Assembly (NCBI RefSeq): GCF_025725645.1
Contig: NZ_CP107007.1
Coordinates: forward strand, 1,116,001-1,180,000
From: Halomonas sp. GD1P12
GTDB taxonomy: Bacteria > Pseudomonadota > Gammaproteobacteria > Pseudomonadales > Halomonadaceae
Length of the DNA: 64,000 bases
Direction of reading: 5' to 3'
Shown: positions 45,485 to 52,012 of the stretch, piece after piece
Layout: each line of letters begins with the position of its first letter
Numbering within the stretch: position 1 is the first letter of the stretch
Translations under genes and position numbers: made by a program
The notes under the pieces: generated by a model
Databases searched by the model: none
The model's input: only the letters and a program-made list of their open reading frames with translations
What the model was told of the DNA's origin: nothing

Positions 45485-45943
45485 ATGACCGACATCGTTG
45501 ATCGTTCCACGCGTTCGAAAATGATGGCTTCCATCAAGGGCAAGAACACCGCGCCGGAGCGCTTCGTGCAGGCCGAGCTCGAACGGCGCCATATGTCCTT
45601 CGAGGCGCACTCGGTCGAGCTTCCCGGCAAGCCGGACGTGATCCTTCCGCTTTATCAGGTCGCACTTTTCGTCAACGGCTGCTTCTGGCACCGCCACCAG
45701 GGCTGCTTCTACGCCACCACGCCGGCCAGCCAGAAAACGTTCTGGCAGGAGAAACTGGGCGAAAACGTCGAGCGCGACGTGCGCAAGCGCGCCGAGCTCG
45801 AAGCGCTGGGTTGGCGGGTGATCGTCGTGTGGGAGTGCGGGGTCAAGCACTGCCCGGATCAGTTCGAGGAGGTGGTGGAGGCGATCGAAGGCGAGCTTAC
45901 CCTGACCGAGTGGCCCGAGAAGCCGCCGCGAGTACGCGAGTGA
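45485..45943 (+). CDS. vsr: Very short patch repair endonuclease Vsr
   Basis: Nicks DNA next to T:G mismatches that arise when 5-methylcytosine made by Dcm deaminates. The start at 45485 (MTDIVDRSTRSKMMASIKGKNT, quoted as MTDIVDRSTRSKMM) gives 152 residues (E. coli 156). The catalytic Asp51 in PGKPDVILP and the region NGCFWHRHQGC with His69 are conserved, as is RDVRKRAELEALGWRV. Its place behind dcm is the usual arrangement. Confidence 0.95.
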   Translation: MTDIVDRSTRSKMMASIKGKNTAPERFVQAELERRHMSFEAHSVELPGKPDVILPLYQVALFVNGCFWHRHQGCFYATTPASQKTFWQEKLGENVERDVRKRAELEALGWRVIVVWECGVKHCPDQFEEVVEAIEGELTLTEWPEKPPRVRE

Positions 45944-46113
45944 CCCGTGTCAGCGCCAACTTCATTACATGGATTAAACAACCGCCTTCATTTGTCTCGA
46001 TCTGGCGCTGTGCCCGCGCTAAATCCCCCATCTTTGCTACCCTGATAGGGCTGTCGGCCATGGTCGGCGGCGGTAATGGAGCAACGACACTCATTGGATG
46101 ATCGAGGTATTTC

Positions 46114-46386
46114 ATGGCGGACTTTCAGCGTATCAATCTGAGCCTGGACCACTACAGCTGGGACGACATCCCGAGCAACGACCCGCGCGTGAGCGGCGAG
46201 CCGGAAGAGAGCACGACCTTCGACCCCAAACACGGAAGCGAAGTGCTCTATATGCTGAACATGGTGCTTTCCGCCTCGGCGCCGATCTCCGCGCTGCACA
46301 AGGGAGAGGAACTGATTCGCGATGAGCTGCCCGCCGGCTCGCAGGACCAGTTTGCGGTCAAGAAGTGGCTCGACGAGCGCCTCTAA
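46114..46386 (+). CDS. Conserved hypothetical small protein
   Basis: 90-residue acidic protein (MADFQRINLSLDHYSW...) with GAGGT before the ATG and a clean terminator after it. It has no signal peptide or membrane segment. A helical C-terminal half (VLYMLNMVLSASAPISALHK) is likely. I do not recognise the family. It is convergent with luxS. Confidence 0.75.
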   Translation: MADFQRINLSLDHYSWDDIPSNDPRVSGEPEESTTFDPKHGSEVLYMLNMVLSASAPISALHKGEELIRDELPAGSQDQFAVKKWLDERL

Positions 46387-46425
46387 ACGATGTAAAGACA
46401 GGCAGCTCAAGCGCTGCCGGAAATG

Positions 46426-46453
46426 AAAAAGCCCCGCCATGGCGGGGCTTTTT
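46426..46453. terminator. Bidirectional terminator between 46114-46386 gene and luxS
   Basis: AAAAAGCCCCGCC (46426-46438) and GGCGGGGCTTTTT (46441-46453) are perfect inverted repeats with A and T tails on both sides, so they can stop transcripts in both directions. Confidence 0.93.
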
Positions 46454-46471
46454 AGTGTCCGGACGTACGCG

Positions 46472-46996
46472 TTATTTGACGTCGTTGCCCAGTGCCGACA
46501 AACGCTCTTCGCTCAGCGCGATATCCGCGTTCTTGTTCACGCCGATGCCCTGGTCGATGATGTTCTGGGCGATCTGCTTGGCATCGTCCAGCGAGTGCAT
46601 CACGTAGGTGCCGCACTGGTATTCGTTGAGCTCGGGAATTTCGTCCATGCGGTTGAGTGCCAGCACATCGCGCATGGAGGCAAGCCAGGCCTCGCTGACG
46701 CGCTCTTCCGAGGGGCTTCCCAGAAGGCTCATGTAAAACCCGGTACGACAGCCCATGGGCGAAATGTCGATGATCTCGACGCCGTCGCCGTTCAGGTGGT
46801 TGCGCATGAAACCGGCGAACAGGTGCTCCAAGGTGTGGATGCCTTTTTCACCCATCATGTCTTCGTTGGGCTTGTTGAAGCGCAGATCGAACACGGTGAT
46901 GGTGTCGCCAGAGGGAGACGTCATGGTCTTGGCAACGCGAACCGCCGGGGCGTTCATGATCGTGTGATCGACGGTAAAGCTATCGAGTAGTGGCAT
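46472..46996 (-). CDS. luxS: S-ribosylhomocysteine lyase LuxS
   Basis: Cleaves S-ribosylhomocysteine to homocysteine and DPD, the precursor of autoinducer-2. The 174 residues have the zinc motif HTLEH (His54, His58) with the third ligand Cys128, and the catalytic Cys83 in [17 protein letters not shown] precedes the ATG. No pfs gene is nearby. Whether AI-2 is used as a signal here cannot be told; recycling of methyl-cycle product is certain by family. Confidence 0.97.
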   Translation of the reverse strand: MPLLDSFTVDHTIMNAPAVRVAKTMTSPSGDTITVFDLRFNKPNEDMMGEKGIHTLEHLFAGFMRNHLNGDGVEIIDISPMGCRTGFYMSLLGSPSEERVSEAWLASMRDVLALNRMDEIPELNEYQCGTYVMHSLDDAKQIAQNIIDQGIGVNKNADIALSEERLSALGNDVK

Positions 46997-47059
46997 GGGA
47001 GCTCCTTGGTGTCATCGATGGGGCCGTTTGAAGTGGCGCCTGCCTCAAACAGGGATACA

Positions 47060-47096
47060 ACGAGAGCGGGGCGCTTCGAGCGCCCCTTCGTCTCGT
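47060..47096. other. Hairpin between luxS and the 27-residue gene
   Basis: ACGAGA (47060-47065) with TCTCGT (47091-47096) encloses GGGGCGC (47068-47074) with GCGCCCC (47080-47086). No T-run follows on either strand. It could be an mRNA stabiliser or weak terminator for the small gene upstream. Confidence 0.5.
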
Positions 47097-47110
47097 TCGA
47101 TTTAGCGGTC

Positions 47111-47194
47111 TTAAAAAGGCAGCGCGCCGCTAAAGCCGATGCCCAGCACGGCAATGATGACGATGATAACAACGATGGCGGTGGTTGATGGCAT
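47111..47194 (-). CDS. 27-residue hydrophobic membrane peptide
   Basis: A short frame starting at the ATG at 47194 with AGGGAAAG as a good ribosome binding site. The peptide (MPSTTAIVVIIVIIAVLGIG then FSGALPF) is one hydrophobic segment from about residue 6 to 18, with no charged residues. It is too short for standard gene finders. It lies between luxS and the metallothionein gene on the same strand. The function is unknown; single-segment small proteins often modulate membrane proteins. Confidence 0.6.
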   Translation of the reverse strand: MPSTTAIVVIIVIIAVLGIGFSGALPF

Positions 47195-47286
47195 TTTCTT
47201 TCCCTGATCCGTTGGTTAAACCCTCAAAGCTTAGTGCAAGGTGCCTGGTTACGCACGGCGCATTCCCTCGCGGTGCTTCGCTATAC

Positions 47287-47321
47287 AAAAAGCGCCCGAT
47301 CGTCGATGACGACCGGGCGCT
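47287..47321 (-). terminator. Terminator of the metallothionein gene
   Basis: A 14-bp stem with one mismatch, AGCGCCCGATCGTC (47291-47304) with GACGACCGGGCGCT (47308-47321), followed on the minus strand by five T (47287-47291). Confidence 0.85.
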
Positions 47322-47322
47322 C

Positions 47323-47353
47323 GGCTAACGCTACGCTTTAAGCGGCGTTAGCC
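47323..47353 (-). other. Stem-loop overlapping the metallothionein stop codon
   Basis: GGCTAACGC (47323-47331) pairs with GCGTTAGCC (47345-47353), and the loop itself folds (CGCT-TTA-AGCG). The stop codon (47348-47350) is inside the stem, just before the terminator. It may protect the short mRNA. Confidence 0.55.
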
Positions 47354-47500
47354 GCACTGACAGTTATGGCCGCAGTCGGCGCTGCCGTCTGTGTGGCCAA
47401 TGGCGCAGGACTGGCAACAAAAACGTTGACCATCTTTTTCGATGGACTCCGCGTTAACGGCGCACTCGCATTTGGGGCATGCACACTGTTGTTCAGACAT
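47348..47500 (-). CDS. Bacterial metallothionein
   Basis: A 50-residue protein with ten cysteines (positions 6, 8, 11, 13, 28, 29, 32, 43, 47, 49), starting MSEQQCACPKCECAV and ending CGHNCQCG. It matches the SmtA/BmtA family, which binds zinc, cadmium or copper in a zinc-finger-like cluster with histidines. AAGGAGGT lies just upstream. The conserved core includes RFCCQSCAIGH. It has its own terminator. Metal-dependent control is likely, but no SmtB-like regulator is nearby. Confidence 0.93.
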   Translation of the reverse strand: MSEQQCACPKCECAVNAESIEKDGQRFCCQSCAIGHTDGSADCGHNCQCG

Positions 47501-47656
47501 AACGACCTCCTTGGTGGACACTCTTGAGCGTAGTGGTCTGATGCGGTGTTATGTAATTGCTATTTCCAGGAAAATTTCGATCCAGCCGATCAGGGCGCGG
47601 TGTTTGGGCTATCGTGAACGGGAAAGAGCTTTACGGTCGGTTTTGGAGCAGATACG

Positions 47657-47686
47657 AAAAAGCACCCTTAAAAAAAGGGTGCTTTT
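47657..47686 (-). terminator. Terminator of the CsrB-like RNA
   Basis: AAAAGCACCCTT (47658-47669) pairs with AAGGGTGCTTTT (47675-47686) around an A-rich loop. The stem has A and T tails on both sides and works on the minus strand for the small RNA. Confidence 0.9.
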
Positions 47687-47883
47687 CCGTTGCCTCTGCT
47701 GGCCTTCCCTGTATTTTGCTTGCTCGTCCTGAGCTTCTCATTTCCTTGAGACGTAAACGCTCGATCCTGAGCTATTTTCATCCTTGAACGCTGGGTACTC
47801 ATCCTGAGTACGTTCACTCCTTGAAGACTTCGTTCTTCCTGAACGGGCGATCCTTCGCGAAGCGGTTTCCTTACCGCGAACAC
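47657..47883 (-). ncRNA. CsrB/CsrC/RsmZ-like CsrA-sequestering small RNA
   Basis: Read on the minus strand, this stretch contains nine successive short hairpins whose loops carry AGGA or AAGGA. Examples are GTACTCAGGATGAGTAC (47795-47811), GTTCAGGAAGAAC (47832-47844), GCTCAGGATCGAGC (47759-47772), GCTCAGGACGAGC (47722-47734), GCGGTAAGGAAACCGC (47862-47877) and CTCAAGGAAATGAG (47737-47750). The others are at 47777-47788, 47813-47825 and 47847-47858. Another GGA (ACAGGGAAGG) lies near the end, and a terminator follows. CsrA/RsmA binds GGA in hairpin loops, and RNAs of this build sequester it. The length of about 227 nt resembles CsrC. A near-consensus promoter lies upstream. There is no coding potential that fits. 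The exact ends are estimates. Confidence 0.88.
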
Positions 47884-47888
47884 TACAG

Positions 47889-47917
47889 ACTATAGAACAA
47901 CGCCAAGGCGTGTACAA
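47889..47917 (-). promoter_or_regulatory. Promoter of the CsrB-like RNA
   Basis: On the minus strand TTGTAC (47912-47917) and TATAGT (47889-47894) are separated by exactly 17 bp. This predicts transcription from about 47883. The -35 overlaps the left arm of the AT-rich dyad at 47912-47941. Confidence 0.8.
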
Positions 47918-47941
47918 TATAAAATTATATTTTTATTGTAC
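47912..47941. promoter_or_regulatory. AT-rich dyad upstream of the CsrB-like RNA
   Basis: Perfect 8-bp inverted arms GTACAATA (47912-47919) and TATTGTAC (47934-47941) with a 14-bp A/T-only centre. It covers the -35 and UP-element region and lies between divergent RNA genes, so it may be a regulator site. Confidence 0.6.
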
Positions 47942-48095
47942 CTGCCTAGTACGTAAATGATTCCGGTGTAGAAAACCGGGCCTCTGTCCAAATTTTGCTC
48001 ATATTTTGCGGCGTTATCGCTTTGCAGGCTAAAAAACCGGTGAATTTCGGCATTGGTTAACCCAGGATAAATCGTTTGCCCTCTATAGGGTCCAC

Positions 48096-48239
48096 TGTGT
48101 GCGCACTGCTTAGGGAGAAGCGAGAAGGAAGAGGCGAACAGGAGGTTTGCACTCACAAGGATGCATGAGCGGGACGTTTATGGAGCAGGGTTAAGGAAGA
48201 TTCGGAGAAGCCCCGGCCGCTATCGGCCGGGGCTTTTTT
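48096..48239 (+). ncRNA. Candidate CsrA-binding small RNA A
   Basis: A plus-strand intergenic stretch with a strong terminator but no reading frame. It has eight GGA motifs in about 130 nt, several in loops: GCTTAGGGAGAAGC (48108-48121), GCGAACAGGAGGTTTGC (48134-48150) and CTCACAAGGATGCATGAG (48152-48169). The last includes ACAAGGATG, which agrees with the known CsrA consensus ACARGGAUG. Single-stranded GGA sites follow (GAGCAGGG, TTAAGGAAG, CGGAGA). A weak -10 (TATAGG, 48084-48089) gives the start estimate; no clear -35 is seen, as expected for an activator-dependent promoter. Functional assignment is inference. Confidence 0.68.
48208..48239 (+). terminator. Terminator of small RNA A
   Basis: A 12-bp perfect stem AAGCCCCGGCCG (48208-48219) and CGGCCGGGGCTT (48224-48235), then six T. 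The T-run is only on the plus strand, and no plus-strand gene lies upstream. Confidence 0.93.
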
Positions 48240-48260
48240 AGTGCGCTGGCGTTTTGGTGT

Positions 48261-48476
48261 TCAACAGGCCTTGTCCAGATACTGCGGGCCGAGCTGATCA
48301 AGCGGTACGTCCATACCGGTTTGGCACGCCAGACAGCGCAGAGTCGCGCTTTGCTTGCCGGTACCTTCCAGACGAAAATGCTTGAAATAGACCGTTTTGA
48401 CGGTTTCCGCGTTTCCGCAATGGCGACAGATGATATCCAAACCGCCCACGGTATGACTGATCATGATATCCCGCAC
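48261..48476 (-). CDS. Small zinc-ribbon protein
   Basis: 71 residues, start at a GTG (48476) with AGGAGG five bases upstream; the ATG at 48464 is too far from it. Two CxxC pairs (CRHC and CLAC) about 31 residues apart indicate a zinc ribbon. Between them lies a basic and aromatic stretch (VKTVYFKHFRLEG). No further family was recognised. It separates the two plus-strand small RNA candidates and is read in the opposite direction. Confidence 0.78.
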   Translation of the reverse strand: MRDIMISHTVGGLDIICRHCGNAETVKTVYFKHFRLEGTGKQSATLRCLACQTGMDVPLDQLGPQYLDKAC

Positions 48477-48639
48477 GCTAACCTCCTGCTGTTATTGAGT
48501 TGTGGGGTCTCGCGTAAAAAAGCTCAATTCCCTTTGCCCTTGCTACTCTTTCAGCATAAGCGGGTTCTCGCGCTGTGCCACTGATTTGGGTTAACAAGCG
48601 CGTTTTAATTTTGTCATGCGGCTGACACATTGCGAGCGC
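48477..48639. other. Upstream region of small RNA B and of the zinc-ribbon gene
   Basis: AT-rich intergenic DNA. It holds an inverted repeat TGTCA-N6-TGACA at 48612-48627 just before the small RNA, a possible regulator site, and a TTGTCA (48611-48616) that could be a -35, but no good -10 follows it. Confidence 0.45.
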
Positions 48640-48780
48640 ATGGTAGGCAAGACGCCGGGAGGGCGCAGGAGGGAGCAAGCAGGATGCTGGCTAAACCAGG
48701 GAGGCGCGACAGGAGGTTGCGAAAGTCTTCAGGGAGGACATGCTCGTACTGGACCCGGCCGGATGGCCGGGTCTTTTTTT
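48640..48780 (+). ncRNA. Candidate CsrA-binding small RNA B
   Basis: A second plus-strand intergenic transcript predicted from a strong terminator without an upstream gene. It carries about eight GGA motifs: CGCCGGGAGGGCG (48653-48665), GCAGGAGGGAGC, AGCAGGATGCT (48678-48688), CCAGGGAGG, CGCGACAGGAGGTTGCG (48705-48721), and GTCTTCAGGGAGGAC (48725-48739). Even the terminator loop is GGAT. The hairpin at 48705-48721 resembles that at 48134-48150 of candidate A, so they may be paralogs. The 5' end is not defined; no convincing core promoter was found. Confidence 0.63.
48753..48780 (+). terminator. Terminator of small RNA B
   Basis: ACCCGGCC (48753-48760), loop GGAT, GGCCGGGT (48765-48772), then seven T (48774-48780). 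The T-run is on the plus strand only, and the neighbour at 48798 is convergent. Confidence 0.92.
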
Positions 48781-48797
48781 GTGGGTAAGCCAGCGCC

Positions 48798-50252
48798 TTA
48801 CAGGGGCGAGGGCAGCAGTAGCGGTACGATGAAGTAGACGAACAGCGTAATCACCAGGGCGCTTACGATGTTCATGATAAAGCCGGCCTTGGCCATCTGC
48901 TTGATGGTGATGCGCCCGCTCGAGAACACCGCGGCGTTGGGCGGCGTCGAGATCGGCATCATGAACGCGCAGGTGGTGGCCAACGCCACCGCTACCATCA
49001 ACCCCAGCGGGTTGCCGGTGGTGATCGCCGAGGCAAGCCCAGCGGTAATCGGAATCGCCATGTTGGCCGTCGCGGTATTGGAGATGATCTCGGTGAGAAA
49101 TAGCATCAAGGCCACCATGAACAGCAGCAGCCAGAAGTAGCTCACCCCATCCAGCAGTTCGAGCTGGTCGCTGATCCAGCCGGTCAGGTCACTGGCGCTG
49201 AACGCCGCCGCCAGCGCCATGCCGCCACCCCACAGGATGAAAAGCCCCCAGGGAAGGTTTTTCATGTCATCCCAGATCAGAAGGCTACGATTTTCGTGGT
49301 GCGCAGGAATGATGAACAGCGACACCGCCGCGATCACCGCGATCAGCGTGTCGTTGATGGGCAGATCGAAATACGGCGCCAGCCAGCCACGCAGCGCCCA
49401 GGCAAGCGCGGTGATGACGAATACGCCAAGCACACGCTTTTCGTTGCGCGTGATCGGCCCCAGCGCTTCAAGCTCTTGGGCGACGAAGTTCACCTCCAGG
49501 CGGCTGTTGGGCACTTTCGAGTAGACGCGTGTGAGATAAAGGTACAGGAAGATCAGCAGCAAGAGCGTGAGCGGCAGCGCAAAGATCATCCACTGCAAAA
49601 AGCTGATCTCGACATCGAAGAACTGCGGAATCATCGCCACCACGATGGCATTGGGCACTGAGCCTATGATGGTGGCAAGCCCACCGATCGACGCCGAGTA
49701 GGCCACGGTCAACAGCAGCGTGCGCGCAAAGGCGTCGCGCTGGTTCTTCTCGAACTGGTCGCGCTCGTCGAGTTCGCCTAAAAGCGCCACGGCAATAGGG
49801 AGCATCATCAGCGCCGTGGCGGCGTTGGAGATCCACATCGAGAGAAACGCCGAGGCTATCATCACCCCCAATACGATGCTTCGAAGGCTGTTGCCGATGC
49901 GGTTGACGATCGAAAGCGCAATGCGCCGATGCAGGTTCCAACGCTCGATGGCGATCGCCAGGATGAAGCCGCCCATGTACATGTAGATGACCGGGTTGGC
50001 ATAACCCACCACCGCCTCGTCCATGGGCATGACGCCGGTCAGCGGCAGCAAAATCATGGGCAGAAAGGAGGTGACCGGAATGGGCACCGGCTCGGTCACC
50101 CACCAGACGGCCATCCAGACCGTCAAACCCAACACGATACGCGGCATCGGATCGATCAGCGTGGTCGGCATCGCGAACTGAACAAGCGCGAATAGTAGCG
50201 GCCCCGCCAGTAGCGGCACCCAGCGGCGCCACTGGTCGGTCAATGAACTCAT
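48798..50252 (-). CDS. DASS family Na+/anion (dicarboxylate-type) symporter
   Basis: 484 residues with about 12 hydrophobic segments. The two Na+-site repeats are visible as SNAATALMMLPIA and SNTATANMAIPIT, and each is followed by a proline-rich hairpin region such as SVPNAIVV and STPPNAAVFSSG. These are features of SLC13/DASS carriers (citrate, succinate or sulfate). The exact substrate cannot be deduced. The ATG at 50252 has AGGGAG upstream. Na+ coupling suits a halophile. Confidence 0.9.
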   Translation of the reverse strand: MSSLTDQWRRWVPLLAGPLLFALVQFAMPTTLIDPMPRIVLGLTVWMAVWWVTEPVPIPVTSFLPMILLPLTGVMPMDEAVVGYANPVIYMYMGGFILAIAIERWNLHRRIALSIVNRIGNSLRSIVLGVMIASAFLSMWISNAATALMMLPIAVALLGELDERDQFEKNQRDAFARTLLLTVAYSASIGGLATIIGSVPNAIVVAMIPQFFDVEISFLQWMIFALPLTLLLLIFLYLYLTRVYSKVPNSRLEVNFVAQELEALGPITRNEKRVLGVFVITALAWALRGWLAPYFDLPINDTLIAVIAAVSLFIIPAHHENRSLLIWDDMKNLPWGLFILWGGGMALAAAFSASDLTGWISDQLELLDGVSYFWLLLFMVALMLFLTEIISNTATANMAIPITAGLASAITTGNPLGLMVAVALATTCAFMMPISTPPNAAVFSSGRITIKQMAKAGFIMNIVSALVITLFVYFIVPLLLPSPL

Positions 50253-50513
50253 GGCTAACTCCCTGAAAAAGATAAGCGAATACGTAACAAATCGTTGGCG
50301 AGCGGGATGCTACCACTTACGTCTATAAAACGTTGGTCGAATGCATACGACTTTGGTCGTGTATGGCTTGCGCCTTTGGGAAGCCACATGAAGGGGGAAA
50401 CGGGCTGGACCCGTGCTGAGTCAAGGGAGGGAAGGGTGCTGAAAAAAGGCACTGGAAAAGGGAGCAGGAGAAGGGTGCAGGAGAAGGGCGGTAGAGGATT
50501 GGCCCAAAGTGAA

Positions 50514-50534
50514 GCCCCCGGCGTGGCCGGGGGC
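50514..50534 (-). terminator. Hairpin after the M42 peptidase gene
   Basis: GCCCCCGGC (50514-50522) and GCCGGGGGC (50526-50534) with a GTG loop. It is followed on the minus strand by TTCACTTT, a moderate U-rich tail. Confidence 0.6.
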
Positions 50535-50541
50535 AGATGCC

Positions 50542-51819
50542 TTACTTGTCGTCGTTCTCTTTTTCGTCGTTCTCTTTTTCGCTGTCAGGCTTGTCGCTGC
50601 CCTTGTGGACAAGCTCGCTTGCCTGGTCGAGCCGTGGGTGGTGATCAAAGAACAGCTCGTTGATGTTATCGACCTTGTCGAGCAGCTGGATCGTCTCGGC
50701 CAGTACGTGAATCGCGGCCAGCACGTCCTGAGTATTGCCGCTTTCGGAGATGGTGTGCATGTTGCGCGTTGGAAAGCCCAGCGAGGTCGCGGCGCTATCG
50801 ATGGAGGCAAGGACGCTGGCCATCCCGTCGGTGCCGGTGTCCACGCCGACGATATCGCGCTGCATGGGAATATCCTTCTGGCGCGCGGTTTCGGCGATGA
50901 TGCGGTTGAGCTGCTCGCTGGCGATCGAGCCGACGGACAGCGTAAAGCCCTTGCCCATCTCCAGCGCCTGCATGCGCTTGTCGCCGATGCCCGGGGCGGC
51001 CACGTAGTCGTGGTTGACGTCGATGCCGATCAGCGCGTCGGGTTTGAGATCACCGGCCAGCACGCGGCTACCGAAGCGGCCAATCTCCTCGTAGCTTGCG
51101 ATGGCGAACATCACGCGCACGTTGTTCGTGCCGCCGGCTTCGGCCACCAGGCGCGCCACTTCCGCGGTGACGAAGCAGCCCAGGCCGTTATCCAGGTAGG
51201 CGCCGTAGAAGGTGTTGGGGCTGAAACCTTTTTTGATCGGGCGGTTGAAGATGATCGAATCGCCCGGGCGCACGCCCAGGTTCAGCACCTGCTGCTTCTT
51301 GTTCTCGCCGTGAATCTGCAGATCCAGATAGATCTGCTCTTTCTTGATGCCTTTCTCGCCGCTTCTGACACCGGGGTCGGAAAAGTGGATGGCGCCCAGC
51401 GCCTCGACGGTGCCGCCTTCCAGCCGGCGATAGCTGCCCGGCGCCTCCGGGTCCTCGCTGAACAGGATGACTTCGTGGCCGATCAGCACCGTCGGCAAAA
51501 ACGAGTCGGTGTTGATCCAGATCTTGCCGTCCTCGCCGATCGAGCGCACCTGCATGCGGATCTTGTCGGCGTGGCCCACCAGCATGATCTTGAACATATC
51601 GTCCTGGCCCGGGTGGGTATCCAGCACCACGCCGGCGTTGCCACGATACTGATGAAGCTTCCACTCCTCTGGGGCGAAACTCTCGAAATAGGGCTTCAAG
51701 ACGCCGTAGGTCATCGCGCCTTCGAGCCCGACCGGGCTGGGGGCGGCAATGATGTTGCGCATCAAATCGAACTGCGCCTCGGGCATTGGCTGCGTCCAGG
51801 GTTTGGCGCTTTCGCTCAT
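50542..51819 (-). CDS. M42 family metallopeptidase
   Basis: 425-residue dimetal aminopeptidase-like enzyme. Metal and active-site regions visible are VGHADKIRM, GAYLDNGLGC, SYEEIGRFGS, IDVNHD and NMHTISESGNTQD. The start MSESAKPWTQPM is good, and a typical PDZ-like inserted domain lies between about 90 and 190. The C-terminus is an acidic tail with a repeated EKEND unit coded by two 15-bp copies (50551-50580). In osmoadapted bacteria members of this family occur near osmolyte genes, but no such genes are here. Substrate unknown. Confidence 0.85.
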   Translation of the reverse strand: MSESAKPWTQPMPEAQFDLMRNIIAAPSPVGLEGAMTYGVLKPYFESFAPEEWKLHQYRGNAGVVLDTHPGQDDMFKIMLVGHADKIRMQVRSIGEDGKIWINTDSFLPTVLIGHEVILFSEDPEAPGSYRRLEGGTVEALGAIHFSDPGVRSGEKGIKKEQIYLDLQIHGENKKQQVLNLGVRPGDSIIFNRPIKKGFSPNTFYGAYLDNGLGCFVTAEVARLVAEAGGTNNVRVMFAIASYEEIGRFGSRVLAGDLKPDALIGIDVNHDYVAAPGIGDKRMQALEMGKGFTLSVGSIASEQLNRIIAETARQKDIPMQRDIVGVDTGTDGMASVLASIDSAATSLGFPTRNMHTISESGNTQDVLAAIHVLAETIQLLDKVDNINELFFDHHPRLDQASELVHKGSDKPDSEKENDEKENDDK

Positions 51820-52012
51820 GTAAAACTCTCCATGTTGGCTTGTGAGTAGGCTATCCAGTTTGGCACAAATCCAGCGAGAACGTGTTCTCTGCTGTGCCCT
51901 GATCGTTCGACGAATCGCTGACTCGACTTAGGTGGTCATGACGGCTGGCGCCGGACGCCTTATCATGCGTTGATGGTTCAACAATAATGCATATAAGGTA
52001 ACGGAGCCGCCC

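Noticed and set aside
47442..47787. Plus-strand open frames over the metallothionein and CsrB-like RNA
   Set aside because: They are antisense to a clear gene and to a structured RNA, have no start signals and cross the terminator.
47883..48100. A classical GacA/UvrY box (TGTAAG-N6-CTTACA) for the small RNAs
   Set aside because: No acceptable match was found in this interval; only unrelated dyads are present.
47890..48156. 88-residue minus-strand open frame upstream of the CsrB-like RNA
   Set aside because: It runs through the promoter and AT-rich dyad, has no ribosome binding site and resembles no known protein.
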